From NCBI GenBank assembly GCA_944326235.1, contig CALVDH010000008.1:24246-88245 (forward strand): DNA of 64,000 bases, given 5' to 3'. This document shows, one piece after another, positions 7,862 to 16,980 of the stretch. The first letter of the stretch is position 1, and each line of letters begins with the position of its first letter. Source of the stretch: an uncultured Bacteroidales bacterium (GTDB lineage Bacteria; Bacteroidota; Bacteroidia; Bacteroidales; UBA932). A model generated the notes under the pieces. That model was not told the DNA's origin, made no database searches, and worked only from the letters and a program-made list of their open reading frames with translations. Position numbers and translations under genes: made by a program.

Positions 7862-10471
7862 TTACCTTCCGTTCCATTTCAGAGCCTTGAAGAGCTCAAC
7901 CACAACGAGAGGAACAAGAGCCAGAAGAACGATTATACCCCACTGGTTCAGATTCATGGAAACGAACTCAAAGGCTGTCATCAGAGGCTGGATCAGCAGT
8001 ACCGCCAGAGTCAGCACGAGAGACATCAGCAGAGCGAAGATCAGCGGCTTGTTGTTCAGGATGTTGAACTTGAAGCGGGACTCAGTGTTGGAGTGCAGGT
8101 TTCCGGCGTGCACGAGCTTGGCCATAATCAGTGAAGTAAAGGCCATGGTCTGACCGAGGGCCTCTCCACCCTGGTTCTTGCCTATGATGAAGGCTGTAAG
8201 GGTAATGGCTGTAACCATAAGTCCCTGATAGCTGATTCTCCATACCATTCCGCGGTCCATGAACTGCTTGCCCTTGCCGCGGGGGCTCTTGCTCATCACG
8301 TCCTTTGCGGCAGGGTCGAGACTCAGGGCCAGGGCCGGGAAGGTCTCGCTGACGAGGTTGATCCACAGGATGTGTATAGGCAGCAGGGGAATACCCATGT
8401 TGAATATCGAGGTGATGAAGAGCAGGATTACCTCTCCGAGGTTCGTAGACAGCAGGAAGAGAATGGTCTTGAGGATGTTGTCGTATATACGGCGGCCCTC
8501 GGAGACAGCGGAGACGATGGTCACGAAATTGTCGTCCTGAAGCACCATGTCCGAAGCGTCCTTGGCCACCTCCGTACCGGTGATACCCATAGACACTCCG
8601 ATGTCGGCCTTCTTGAGGGCCGGGGCGTCGTTGACACCGTCACCTGTCATGGCCACGATCTCGCCCCTCTTCTGCCAGGCCGTCACGATACGTTCCTTCT
8701 GCTCGGGAGCGATACGGGCATAGACCGAATATTTATCCACATTTGCATCAAAATAAGCGTCGTCTAGCTTCTCGAGGTCCGTTCCGGTGATGGCCAGGTC
8801 GCCCTCCTGGAAGATGCCGATCTTCTTGGCAATGGCTAAGGCCGTCACCTTATGGTCGCCTGTAATCATCACCGGACGGATACCGGCGCTGCGGCACTCG
8901 GCGATGGCGCCGATGACCTCCTCGCGCTCGGGGTCGATCATTCCGACCATTCCGACGAAGATCAGACCGCGCTCGACCTCCTCCATCTCGGAGGATACCT
9001 GCTCCATGGGCCTGTAGGCCATTGCCAGCACCCTGAGGGCCGACTCGGCCATGGCCTCGTTGCGCTTCTGCAGGTCCACTATATCGGATGTAGTTATCTC
9101 ACGTACTCCGTCCGCAGTCTCTATCCGGTCGCAGACTGAGAGTATCTCATCCAGACCGCCCTTGACATTGGCCCTGAGGGAGCCGTCCTCCATGCGGTTG
9201 ATGGTCGTCATCCTCTTGCGGGAGGAATCGAAGGCCACCTCTCCTACCCTCGGGCAACGGGCCTCAAGCTCATCCTTGACCACACCCTGCTTTGCTCCGA
9301 GGTCTATCAGGGCTATCTCAGTAGGGTCGCCCACCTTGGTAGTGGTGCCGTCGCTGTTCTTGACCACCTTGGCGTCGCAGCAGAGCACGGCTACCGACAC
9401 CAGACGGTCGATATTGCCACTGACCGCATAATCCTCCACCACTGTCATCTGGTTCTTGGTCAGAGTACCGGTCTTGTCGGAGCAGATAACGGTAGTACAG
9501 CCGAGGGTCTCCACAGAGGGCAGCTTGCGGATGATGGCGTTGTGCCTGGCCATACGGCGCACACCCATAGACAGGATGATGGTCGAGATAGCCGGCAGTC
9601 CCTCGGGAATGGCCGCTACAGCCAGGGAAATAGCCACCATGAACATACTGATTACCGGACGGCCGTAGAGCACGCCGATAAGGAATATCACAGCGCAGAT
9701 TACGATGGAGGCGATACCTATCACTTTACCGAGCTTCTCCAGGCGCACCTGCATCGGAGTCTGGGTATCGGAATCGCGGTTGAGCATATTGGCTATCTTG
9801 CCTATCTCGGTGTTCATACCCGTACCCACTACGATACCCTTGCCGCGGCCGAAGGTCACCACTCCGCTCGAGAACGCCATGTTCTTCCGGTCTCCCAGGG
9901 GAACTTCCGTCTCCGCTATAGTCTCGGGAGACTTCTCCACCGGCACGGACTCACCGGTCATGGACGACTCCTGTATGCTCATGTTCACCGACTCGGTAAT
10001 CCTGATATCGGCCGGTACGATGTCGCCCACTTCCAGGACTACGATGTCGCCGGGCACCACGTCCTCCACATTGACGATGTAGGACTCCCCGCCCCGGATG
10101 ACCTTGGCCATGGGGGCCGCCATCTTCTTGAGGGCGTCCATGGACTTCTGGGCCTGGAATTCCTGATAGGCGCCGATGAAGGCATTGAGCAGCAGGATAC
10201 CCATTATAATATAGGTATCCAACAAGCCCTCGCCCGTCCTGACACCCATGACGCCGGAAATCACGGCGGCTATGATCAGCAGGATGATGAGAAAACTCTT
10301 GAACTGCTCGAGGAACATCACGATGAACGGACGCCCCTTCTTCTGCACCAGCGTGTTCTTGCCGTACTTCTCAATCCGTGCGGCTATCCCGTCGGGACTC
10401 AGTCCCCGCTCCGCATCGGTCTGAAACTCCTTCGAGACTTCCTCGATGGAATGATTGTAGTATTGCTTCAT
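7862..10471 (-). CDS. Calcium-type P2 P-type ATPase
   Basis: An 869-residue cation pump of the P2 (SERCA/PMCA-like) class, most often exporting Ca2+. Visible in order are the N-terminal cation-ATPase domain (E-E-V-S-K-E-F), the actuator motif M-T-G-E-S-V-P, the phosphorylation motif C-S-D-K-T-G-T-L-T with the acyl-phosphate Asp at residue 332, the hinge [10 protein letters not shown] and a full set of C-terminal membrane helices. Length is normal. It stands alone, divergent from an AraC regulator across about 95 bases, so that regulator may control it (inference). Confidence 0.93.
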   Translation of the reverse strand: MKQYYNHSIEEVSKEFQTDAERGLSPDGIAARIEKYGKNTLVQKKGRPFIVMFLEQFKSFLIILLIIAAVISGVMGVRTGEGLLDTYIIMGILLLNAFIGAYQEFQAQKSMDALKKMAAPMAKVIRGGESYIVNVEDVVPGDIVVLEVGDIVPADIRITESVNMSIQESSMTGESVPVEKSPETIAETEVPLGDRKNMAFSSGVVTFGRGKGIVVGTGMNTEIGKIANMLNRDSDTQTPMQVRLEKLGKVIGIASIVICAVIFLIGVLYGRPVISMFMVAISLAVAAIPEGLPAISTIILSMGVRRMARHNAIIRKLPSVETLGCTTVICSDKTGTLTKNQMTVVEDYAVSGNIDRLVSVAVLCCDAKVVKNSDGTTTKVGDPTEIALIDLGAKQGVVKDELEARCPRVGEVAFDSSRKRMTTINRMEDGSLRANVKGGLDEILSVCDRIETADGVREITTSDIVDLQKRNEAMAESALRVLAMAYRPMEQVSSEMEEVERGLIFVGMVGMIDPEREEVIGAIAECRSAGIRPVMITGDHKVTALAIAKKIGIFQEGDLAITGTDLEKLDDAYFDANVDKYSVYARIAPEQKERIVTAWQKRGEIVAMTGDGVNDAPALKKADIGVSMGITGTEVAKDASDMVLQDDNFVTIVSAVSEGRRIYDNILKTILFLLSTNLGEVILLFITSIFNMGIPLLPIHILWINLVSETFPALALSLDPAAKDVMSKSPRGKGKQFMDRGMVWRISYQGLMVTAITLTAFIIGKNQGGEALGQTMAFTSLIMAKLVHAGNLHSNTESRFKFNILNNKPLIFALLMSLVLTLAVLLIQPLMTAFEFVSMNLNQWGIIVLLALVPLVVVELFKALKWNGR

Positions 10472-10524
10472 ATCTTAGGATTTAAATCGGCTGCAAAATT
10501 GGCACTTCATTCCGTATAAATTGT

Positions 10525-10532
10525 TATGTTTG
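10525..10532 (+). promoter_or_regulatory. -7 box for the AraC-family gene
   Basis: TATGTTTG matches TAnnTTTG 35 bases upstream of the AraC-family start, inside the divergent intergenic space shared with the P-type ATPase gene. Confidence 0.5.
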
Positions 10533-10567
10533 CAGCAGAAAAAATGTAGAAAAAGTCGGATTTCAAT

Positions 10568-11326
10568 ATGAATTCGGAGCAAAAGGGCTTTACCATAGGA
10601 CTCTGCACCGCCGGAAAGCGGGAACTGCGCATCAGCGGACGGACCTGGGAGATAGTTCCCGGCTGCCTCTTCATCCTGCTTCCACAGCAGTTCACGGAGG
10701 ACATATCCTGCTCCGGGGACTTCAGCGCCAGGACACTCAGCGCCTCTCTTGAAGCCATCTTAGAGCATCCCAGCCCGGTGGATATCAACATTCTCAACAT
10801 CACATTCCTGCACCCGGTCATCCGTCTCAGCGAAGAAAGAGCCGCCGGCCTCCTGGAATACTACGATTTCATCAGCAGACACACCGGAAGAAGCGACAAC
10901 GTCTACGACAAGGAGCTCCACAAGACCCTGCTCTACGCCCTCATGCTCGAGATCAGCGACATCTACCGGGGCATCTCCGGAGACCGGAGCGAGGTGACCA
11001 AGCCCCGTCAGGAACAGCTCACCGACGACTTCTTCAGGCTGCTGACCGCCCACTACCGCAGCGAGCACAACGTAGCCTTCTATGCCGGCCGGCTCAACCG
11101 CACCCCGAAATATTTTTCCGAAGCCATCCGCCGCATCAGCGGACGCTCCGTATCCGACTGGATAGCCACCATGCTGCTGAGCGACAGCAAGCTGCTGCTC
11201 CAGACCACAGACATGACCATACTGGAGATATCGGAGGAGCTGGGATTTTCCAGCCCGTCGGTCTTCGTGCAGTTCTTCCGCCACCATACCGGCACCACCC
11301 CGCTGCAGTACCGCAAACAGCTATAG
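10568..11326 (+). CDS. AraC-family transcriptional regulator
   Basis: A 252-residue DNA-binding protein. The last roughly 95 residues hold the two helix-turn-helix units of the AraC/XylS family: A-G-R-L-N-R-T-P-K-Y-F-S in the first, and I-L-E-I-S-E-E-L-G-F-S-S-P-S followed by F-F-R-H-H-T-G-T-T-P in the second. The N-terminal half is a cupin-like sensing domain (W-E-I-V-P-G-C-L-F-I). The ligand is unknown. Its 3' end overlaps the convergent cardiolipin synthase gene by 6 bases. Confidence 0.9.
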   Translation: MNSEQKGFTIGLCTAGKRELRISGRTWEIVPGCLFILLPQQFTEDISCSGDFSARTLSASLEAILEHPSPVDINILNITFLHPVIRLSEERAAGLLEYYDFISRHTGRSDNVYDKELHKTLLYALMLEISDIYRGISGDRSEVTKPRQEQLTDDFFRLLTAHYRSEHNVAFYAGRLNRTPKYFSEAIRRISGRSVSDWIATMLLSDSKLLLQTTDMTILEISEELGFSSPSVFVQFFRHHTGTTPLQYRKQL

Positions 11327-12814
11327 CAGAGGGCTTACCAGACGGGCCACGGACTCGTAGAATTTATTGCGCCTGGGACGCCTGTGCCACTTGGCCTTGG
11401 TTACCAAGGTACAGCGGGAAAGGTCCTTACGGAACTGGTCCTCGACCGTCCGGGCACACTCCGGGTCGTAGATGACCGATGTGACCTCGAAATGGTGCTC
11501 TAAGCTGCGGTTGTCCATATTGGCCGAACCGATGATGCAGTACTCCCCATCGATGCTGAGCACCTTCGAGTGGTTGAACCCGCGTTTGAAGAGATATACC
11601 TTGACTCCGGCGTCAATCAGCTCAGAGATATAGGACATCGTGCCCCAGTTGGTCAGCCAGGTATCGGAGCGCTCCGGTATCATCAGGGAGACCGTCACGT
11701 CGGACAGAGCCGTTATCTTTATCGCATTGAGAATAGTCTCGGAAGGAATGAAATACGGGGTGATGATGCAGATATGGTCCCGGGCCTTGGTGATGGCCGT
11801 GAAGTAGCACTGCATGATGGCAGCCCAGTCGCTGTCCGGTCCCGAGGCGATGATCTGCGCGTAGTAGCGGCTGCCTCCCGCCGTGCCGGCCGCCAGCAGT
11901 TCCTTGTCCTTCGCATCGACGTAAGGGTAATATTTGCGGCGCCGCCCCAGATTCTTGTTCAGGATAAAATACCGGTCGAGCAGGAAGGTAGCCTGCAGCG
12001 ACATCACCGACATCCCCTCTATGCGGACGTGGGTGTCCCTCCACTCGGGGAATTCCCCTCCGTCAAAATAGCGGTCCGCGATATTGCACCCTCCAAGGAA
12101 GCCGATGCGCCCGTCCACGACCAGGATCTTGCGGTGGTTTCGGTAATTGACGATGGGCGGAAGGAAGAAGAGCCGGAACGGTGAGAAATTGAGAATCTCC
12201 ACACCCGCCTCCTGCAGCTCCCCCAGGAACTTCTTGCCCAGACGCCGTCCTCCGAACCCGTCGTACATCATCCGGACCTCCACCCCCTCCCTGGCCTTGG
12301 CCATCAGCACCTCCTTGAAGGCATTGCCCACCCTGTCGTCCTCGATGATGAACGACTGCAGGTGGATATGGGTCCTGGCCCCGCGCATCGCCTCGAGCAT
12401 GGCAGAGAGAGCCTCCTTTCCGGAAAAATAGATCTGCACGCTGTCATTGGCCGAGAGCAGGCTGTAGGCGCTGCGGATATTCTGCACCACGAGCTTGTGG
12501 TGGCGCCTTACCTCCTGCGGGATATTCTCCCTGTCCTCGAACTTCTCCAGCATCTCCTTGCACAGCTCCTTCCTCAGCCCGAGGTCCCTCGCTCCCTTGC
12601 GGGAGAACATCTTGTCCTTGCGGAAATTGCGGCCGAAGAAAAAATACAGGATGATGCCGATATACGGCAGAAGCATCATCACCATCACCCAGGAAAGGGT
12701 CTTGACCGGATCCCTCTTGCTGGAAATCAGCATAATGGAGGAGTACACCGCTATCGCAATGTTCAGCAGGTACAGGAGTGAGGTGAATACAGGCCAGAGT
12801 CTAGTGAATGTCAT
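11321..12814 (-). CDS. cls: Cardiolipin synthase (phospholipase D family)
   Basis: A 497-residue membrane enzyme joining phosphatidylglycerol to form cardiolipin. Two N-terminal membrane helices (about residues 10-30 and 40-60) are followed by two HxKxxxxD catalytic motifs, H-R-K-I-L-V-V-D and H-S-K-V-L-S-I-D, each followed by the G-S/G-C-N pattern. Length matches bacterial Cls. It is the last gene of a three-gene unit with menG (3-base gap) and the small AIRS-like gene. Confidence 0.93.
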   Translation of the reverse strand: MTFTRLWPVFTSLLYLLNIAIAVYSSIMLISSKRDPVKTLSWVMVMMLLPYIGIILYFFFGRNFRKDKMFSRKGARDLGLRKELCKEMLEKFEDRENIPQEVRRHHKLVVQNIRSAYSLLSANDSVQIYFSGKEALSAMLEAMRGARTHIHLQSFIIEDDRVGNAFKEVLMAKAREGVEVRMMYDGFGGRRLGKKFLGELQEAGVEILNFSPFRLFFLPPIVNYRNHRKILVVDGRIGFLGGCNIADRYFDGGEFPEWRDTHVRIEGMSVMSLQATFLLDRYFILNKNLGRRRKYYPYVDAKDKELLAAGTAGGSRYYAQIIASGPDSDWAAIMQCYFTAITKARDHICIITPYFIPSETILNAIKITALSDVTVSLMIPERSDTWLTNWGTMSYISELIDAGVKVYLFKRGFNHSKVLSIDGEYCIIGSANMDNRSLEHHFEVTSVIYDPECARTVEDQFRKDLSRCTLVTKAKWHRRPRRNKFYESVARLVSPLL

Positions 12815-12817
12815 GAG

Positions 12818-13522
12818 CTACTTCCTCCCGATATAAAGGCAGGACACTCCTCCGGTCATGGACCTGGCGGTCACATCCCTGAATCCCCCTTCGGAAAGCT
12901 CCGTGCGGAACTTCTCCGGCGCGGGAAAATCGAAGGAGGACTCCGGCAGATAGGAATAGGCATACGCCTGTTTGGAGACGAGGCGGCCTACGGCCGGAAG
13001 AATATTCTTGAAGTACAATGTGTAAATGCCCCGCCACAGTCTGTTGCGGGGTATGGAGAACTCTGCGATGGCAAGCATGCCCCCATCCTTGAGGACGCGG
13101 TTCAGCTCGCGGATGCACTGCGCCCGCTTGTCGAAATTCCGGATACCGAAAGCTATCGTAACCGCATCGAAACTTTCGTCGGCGAAGGGCAGTTCCGAGG
13201 CATCCCCGTAACGGAAATCTATTCCGGGTGCCTTCTTCCTGGCCAGGGCCAGCATGTTCTCCGATATATCGGCACCTACTACATCGAGTCCCTTCCGCTT
13301 CAGGGCTATAGAGACGTCACCTGTCCCGCAGGCCATGTCCAGGACCTTGACTTCTCCGCCTCTGAGAGCACAGAACGAGGATACTGCACGCACCAGACGT
13401 CTCCTCCAGGAACGATCTATCCCGAAGGAGAGAAGATGATTCAGTCTGTCGTACACCGGGGCGATGGAATCGAACATCGAGGAGATCGTCTCCCGGCTCT
13501 TGTTAAGCTGTCTTTCCGGCAT
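12818..13522 (-). CDS. menG: Demethylmenaquinone methyltransferase
   Basis: A 234-residue SAM-dependent methyltransferase that completes menaquinone (and in other phyla ubiquinone) synthesis. It shows the UbiE/MenG signature at the N-terminus (M-F-D-S-I-A-P-V-Y-D-R-L-N-H), SAM motif I as D-M-A-C-G-T-G-D, and the family phrase A-F-G-I-R-N-F. Bacteroidales use menaquinone, so MenG is the sensible label. Its start overlaps the preceding gene by 20 bases, indicating translational coupling. Confidence 0.93.
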   Translation of the reverse strand: MPERQLNKSRETISSMFDSIAPVYDRLNHLLSFGIDRSWRRRLVRAVSSFCALRGGEVKVLDMACGTGDVSIALKRKGLDVVGADISENMLALARKKAPGIDFRYGDASELPFADESFDAVTIAFGIRNFDKRAQCIRELNRVLKDGGMLAIAEFSIPRNRLWRGIYTLYFKNILPAVGRLVSKQAYAYSYLPESSFDFPAPEKFRTELSEGGFRDVTARSMTGGVSCLYIGRK

Positions 13523-13913
13523 ATTCCGAGATAAAACCGTAGGAATGGTCGTCCATCCTCAGCTCACCCTTGGTGACATGGCCGAGGAGAGTGGTCTCGA
13601 TCCCGTGGTTGAACATAAAGTTGACGAAATCTCCTTCCTGATCGTTGTTTACGGAGACGATAGCCACGTACTTCGTATTGCCGTAGAGAAACTCCTCGTC
13701 AGTGAGGTCGGAGTCACCAGTAATATCGAAGCCAAGGGACTTGTCCCTGCAGCACTCGACCAGCGAATGAAAGATACCCTTTCCGGATATGCGGTGGAGG
13801 GAGGTGATAAAGCCCGAATCGATGCTCGAGTTCAGGTAATCCACTGCCTCCGAGGACGTTACAAGATACAACGTATCGCCCTTCTGTACGAAACTGCTGT
13901 TTGTTTCTTTCAT
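13503..13913 (-). CDS. Small protein resembling the PurM/PurL C-terminal (AIRS_C) domain
   Basis: A 136-residue cytoplasmic protein of uncertain role. Its second half resembles the AIR-synthase-related C-terminal fold: V-A-I-V-S-V, then F-M-F-N-H-G-I-E-T-T-L-L-G-H-V-T-K-G-E, comparable to the G-x-x-A-T-V-I-G-E-V-T phrase of PurM and PurL. It lacks the N-terminal half of those enzymes, so it cannot be an AIR or FGAM synthase. Its 3' end overlaps menG by 20 bases. The similarity was judged by eye. Confidence 0.5.
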   Translation of the reverse strand: MKETNSSFVQKGDTLYLVTSSEAVDYLNSSIDSGFITSLHRISGKGIFHSLVECCRDKSLGFDITGDSDLTDEEFLYGNTKYVAIVSVNNDQEGDFVNFMFNHGIETTLLGHVTKGELRMDDHSYGFISEYAGKTA

Positions 13914-13992
13914 GGCCTGAGTGGTTTTGGTTCAAAATTGACGTAAATTTAAGAAAATTTTCAAAAAATGTTTCATTTTAAAAAAAACAATG

Positions 13993-14000
13993 TATATTTG
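13993..14000 (+). promoter_or_regulatory. -7 box for tRNA-Leu
   Basis: TATATTTG ends 20 bases before the tRNA. A TGTTT (13969-13973) about 19 bases upstream serves as a weak -33 element, and the surrounding sequence is strongly A/T-rich. Confidence 0.6.
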
Positions 14001-14020
14001 CAGCCCGAAACCCAAAATGA

Positions 14021-14105
14021 GCCCAGATGGTGAAATTGGTAGACACGCTACTTTGAGGGGGTAGTGCCTGTTTAAGGCGTGCAAGTTCGAGTCTTGTTCT
14101 GGGCA
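14021..14105 (+). tRNA. tRNA-Leu (anticodon GAG)
   Basis: A class II tRNA with a long variable arm. Acceptor GCCCAGA pairs with TCTGGGC, discriminator A at 14105. The anticodon stem CTACT/GGTAG encloses the loop TTGAGGG, anticodon GAG, reading CUC and CUU leucine codons. The T loop TTCGAGT is canonical. CCA is not encoded. The acceptor 3' end is also part of the following terminator palindrome. Confidence 0.95.
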
Positions 14106-14148
14106 CAAAAAAAGTCTGAATCAGTTGATTCAGACTTTTTTTGTGCCC
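14101..14148. terminator. Bidirectional terminator palindrome including the tRNA-Leu 3' end
   Basis: Perfect 22-base arms (14101-14122 and 14127-14148) around a 4-base AGTT loop. The core GTCTGAATC/GATTCAGAC is flanked by runs of seven A and seven T, giving a rho-independent terminator on either strand. The outer six bases of the left arm, GGGCAC, belong to the tRNA acceptor, and their complement GTGCCC is on the right. Confidence 0.8.
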
Positions 14149-14573
14149 GAAGGGCACCCGTATCTGACCCATCCCCCAGCCCCTTCCAAGGAAGGGGAGT
14201 TGGTCGCGGGGCTCCGGATGAATCTGTCGCAATGGTTACTACTGGAGCGGGTGATTTCGCAATTCTCCAATAATCAATAACTTGTAGAAAACAGATACTC
14301 CTCACGCGCTCTTAAATACCGACTAAAGCCTCGCGTGCCCGCTATTCCCGCGCTGAGACTGGAGCCACCTCGGCGGGATTAGCGCGCTGTGCTTGCTTTT
14401 CCCGCACTGAGGCAGGCCTTATGAAGGCGTCAGCAGGAACAAAGTTCCTGCAATGTGGCTTTGCCACATTACTTTATATTAAAAGACAGACAGAAGGGAG
14501 TAAACTTCCTTCTGTCTGTCTTTTAATATAAAGGGACGCGCATTGCTGCCGTCCCTTACTGCCTTTATGGCTG
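14149..14573. other. Gene-free, hairpin-rich spacer between tRNA-Leu and tRNA-Arg
   Basis: No credible coding frame. It holds several short perfect inverted repeats: CCCCTTCC/GGAAGGGG (14180-14197), CAGGAAC/GTTCCTG (14434-14450), AATGTGGC/GCCACATT (14452-14470) and the large hairpin listed separately. The density of short palindromes resembles dispersed intergenic repeats of Bacteroidota. Confidence 0.5.
14472..14533. repeat. Large perfect hairpin, possible terminator of the rplS/tRNA-Arg unit
   Basis: Perfect 26-base arms at 14472-14497 and 14508-14533 (core AGACAGACAGAAGG and its complement) around a 10-base loop. It lies about 40 bases beyond the 3' end of tRNA-Arg on the minus strand, so it could end that transcript. 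It is longer than a usual terminator stem. Confidence 0.6.
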
Positions 14574-14647
14574 TGACCTCGGCGGGATTCAAACCCACAA
14601 CCTTCTGATCCGTAGTCAGATGCTCTATTCAGTTGAGCTACGAGGCC
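14574..14647 (-). tRNA. tRNA-Arg (anticodon ACG)
   Basis: Read on the minus strand: acceptor GGCCTCG pairs with CGAGGTC with one G-U pair, discriminator A. The D arm contains AGCTCAACTGAATAGAGC, and the anticodon stem TCTGA/TCAGA encloses CTACGGA, anticodon ACG (inosine-type, reading CGN arginine). The T loop is TTTGAAT. It starts 13 bases after the rplS stop codon, so it is probably cotranscribed with rplS. Confidence 0.95.
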
Positions 14648-14660
14648 AATATTTCAGAAA

Positions 14661-15047
14661 CTATTCTGCTTTCGCTGTTTCCTCGGCTACCACACCGGCG
14701 AACTTCTTCTCCTTGATGCGGGCCTTCTTACCTGTGAGGTTCCTGAGGTAGAAAATCCTTGCCCTGCGTACCTTACCGCTCTTGTTGAGCTCTATCTCAG
14801 AGATGAAGGGTGAGTACAGAGGGAAAATCCTCTCAACACCTACACCGTTGGAAATCTTGCGTACAGTGAAAGTCTGGGTAGTACCGGCACCTTTCCTCTG
14901 TATCACTACTCCACGGAACTTCTGGAGTCTCTCCTTGTTCTCCTCTTTAATCTTATAAGTCACAGTGACCGTATCGCCTGCCTTAAACTCGGGATACTTC
15001 TTCTCGTCCTGTGCAAATGCCTGTTCTGCAATCTTTATTAAATCCAT
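14661..15047 (-). CDS. rplS: 50S ribosomal protein L19
   Basis: A 128-residue L19, which sits at the 30S-50S interface. The usual family phrases are present: [38 protein letters not shown] and [11 protein letters not shown]. Acidic/Ala C-terminal tail. It has its own consensus promoter and is followed directly by tRNA-Arg. Confidence 0.98.
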   Translation of the reverse strand: MDLIKIAEQAFAQDEKKYPEFKAGDTVTVTYKIKEENKERLQKFRGVVIQRKGAGTTQTFTVRKISNGVGVERIFPLYSPFISEIELNKSGKVRRARIFYLRNLTGKKARIKEKKFAGVVAEETAKAE

Positions 15048-15121
15048 TTTCTTATTCCTTTAGTGGCAACATTGCTGTCATCATCGACATCCTGCAAGAG
15101 GTTGCTTATTTTTTGGGACTG

Positions 15122-15152
15122 CAAAGATATACAAAAGAGTACATATTGCAAA
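15122..15152 (-). promoter_or_regulatory. Consensus promoter for rplS
   Basis: Exact Bacteroidota vegetative promoter on the minus strand: TTTG (15149-15152), 19 bases, TATCTTTG (15122-15129). It lies about 75 bases upstream of the rplS start, leaving a leader of roughly 65 bases. Confidence 0.8.
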
Positions 15153-15164
15153 TTTTTTTAGCAT

Positions 15165-16322
15165 TTAGCTGAACATTTTTTTCAGACGATCGAAAAAGTT
15201 CCTGTCCATCTTGCTTGGCTTAGGAGCGAAATTGTCTGAATTTCTGAGCTTTTCGAACATTTCTTTCTCGCTGCGGTCCAACTTGGTCGGAGTCCACGCC
15301 TGAATGAAAACAAGCAGATCGCCGCGGCCGTAGCCGTTAATATCAGGAACACCTTTCCCTCTTACCCGAAGTATGGCTCCCGACTGAGTGCCCGGTTCTA
15401 TCTTTATCCTGACCTTACCGTCTGCGGAGGGAATCTCGGCAGAAGTTCCCAGCACCAGATCCGGCATGGATACGAACAAAGTGTATATAAGGTCGTTGCC
15501 GTCCCTCTGCAGTTCCCCGTTATCCTCCTCCTCTATCAGTACGAGCAGGTCACCGTTTACTCCATTGCCTCTGGCCGCATTGCCCTTGCCGTGAACAGTC
15601 AGCTGCATGCCCTCCACCACTCCGGCTGGAATCTTGAATGTAACCTCCTCTGAGTCCTCAACTACCCCGGCACCATGGCATTTGGGGCACGGCTTGGTAA
15701 TGACCTTTCCCTGGCCGCCGCATGCCGGACACGGTGAGGTTGTCTGCATGCGGCCCATGAAGGACTGCACCATACGTGTGACCATACCGGTTCCGTGACA
15801 TGTCTCGCATACGTGGATATCGGCTTCAGACTCAGCCCCGCGTCCACCGCAATGAGGACATTTGACAGCTTTTTTGATCTTGACCGTCTTGGTGACTCCA
15901 TTGACAATCTCAGAAAGTGACAATTTGACACGTATCCTGATATTGGAACCTTTCTGTACCCTTGCCCCTCCTCGTCCTGATGAGGAGCCGAAACCGCCGA
16001 AGCCGCCGCCGAAAATGTCGCCGAACCTACTGAAGATATCCTCCATGGTAAAGCCGCCGAACCCATCGAATCCACCACCTCCGCCTGCCGCTCCGCTCAT
16101 TCCGGCATGTCCGAACTGATCGTACCTTGCCTTTTTGTCCGGATTGCTGAGAACATCGTATGCCTCAGCTGCTTCCTTGAATTTTTCCTCAGCCGCAGCA
16201 TCACCCGGATTGCGGTCCGGATGATACTTCAGAGCCATTTTACGGTACGCCTTCTTTATGTCTTCCGCCGAAGCGTCCCGGGAGACACCGAGTACCTCAT
16301 AGTAATCTCTCTTTTCTGCCAT
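15165..16322 (-). CDS. dnaJ: Chaperone DnaJ (Hsp40)
   Basis: A 385-residue type I J-protein that delivers unfolded clients to DnaK and stimulates its ATPase. The J domain (residues 1-70) has the HPD motif in Y-H-P-D-R-N-P-G-D. Then come a long Gly/Phe region, four CxxCxGxG zinc modules (first C-P-H-C-G-G-R-G) and the C-terminal substrate-binding domains. It follows grpE with a 3-base gap in a two-gene chaperone operon. Confidence 0.97.
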   Translation of the reverse strand: MAEKRDYYEVLGVSRDASAEDIKKAYRKMALKYHPDRNPGDAAAEEKFKEAAEAYDVLSNPDKKARYDQFGHAGMSGAAGGGGGFDGFGGFTMEDIFSRFGDIFGGGFGGFGSSSGRGGARVQKGSNIRIRVKLSLSEIVNGVTKTVKIKKAVKCPHCGGRGAESEADIHVCETCHGTGMVTRMVQSFMGRMQTTSPCPACGGQGKVITKPCPKCHGAGVVEDSEEVTFKIPAGVVEGMQLTVHGKGNAARGNGVNGDLLVLIEEEDNGELQRDGNDLIYTLFVSMPDLVLGTSAEIPSADGKVRIKIEPGTQSGAILRVRGKGVPDINGYGRGDLLVFIQAWTPTKLDRSEKEMFEKLRNSDNFAPKPSKMDRNFFDRLKKMFS

Positions 16323-16325
16323 AGC

Positions 16326-16904
16326 TTATATCCCCACTACTACTTTTGCAAAACGGATAACCTTGTCATTCAGTTTATAACCCTGCTGGATGACATCCAC
16401 AATCTTATTTTTCTGCTTTTTCTCCTGAACGGGCAGCTGGGCCACAGCCTCATGATAGTCAGTATCCAGTTCCCTGCCCAAAGCTTCGATAACACTCAAG
16501 CCACGCCCCTTAAGAAAGGTCATCAGTTTGTTGTATATCAGCTCCGTTCCCTCTATAGCGGCTTTGTCTGCCTCTGACTCCCTGAGTACCTGAAGAGCTC
16601 TCTCACAATCGTCGAGCACCGGAAGCATACCTTTTATAATATCCTCGCCGGCCGTCGCGATGAGATCCAGTCTCTCCCGCGCCGTCCTCCTGCGGTAGTT
16701 GTCAAACTCAGCCGCAAGCCGGATATATTTGTCATTTACCTCCGCGACACGTGCCTCAAGGGCTTTAACCGCCTCATCCTCCTGCTGTACTTCTTCCTGG
16801 GCTGCCGGCTCCTGGTCCTGGACAGTGTCCTGCGAAATGTCCCCGACGTTCTCCTCGGGGACATTATCCTGATTCTGCTTTATATCTTTATCTTCCATAA
16901 TCAT
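16326..16904 (-). CDS. grpE: Nucleotide exchange factor GrpE
   Basis: A 192-residue co-chaperone that releases ADP from DnaK. An acidic, Gln-rich disordered N-terminus (about residues 1-45) leads into the long coiled coil and the family core Y-I-R-L-A-A-E-F-D-N-Y-R-R-R-T, ending in the beta domain with V-I-Q-Q-G-Y-K-L-N-D-K-V-I-R. First gene of the grpE-dnaJ operon. No clear TAnnTTTG box lies just upstream, which may mean heat-shock-type control (inference). Confidence 0.95.
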   Translation of the reverse strand: MIMEDKDIKQNQDNVPEENVGDISQDTVQDQEPAAQEEVQQEDEAVKALEARVAEVNDKYIRLAAEFDNYRRRTARERLDLIATAGEDIIKGMLPVLDDCERALQVLRESEADKAAIEGTELIYNKLMTFLKGRGLSVIEALGRELDTDYHEAVAQLPVQEKKQKNKIVDVIQQGYKLNDKVIRFAKVVVGI

Positions 16905-16980
16905 GATTTTTCAACTCGCAATGCTGTAAGCAAAAACACTGCCAGATAGAAAAATCGACAAAATGTCAGTTCCGCGGGAT

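Noticed and set aside
13978..14305. Short open frames across tRNA-Leu and its terminator
   Set aside because: They read through a tRNA and a palindromic terminator; repeated residues simply reflect the palindrome.
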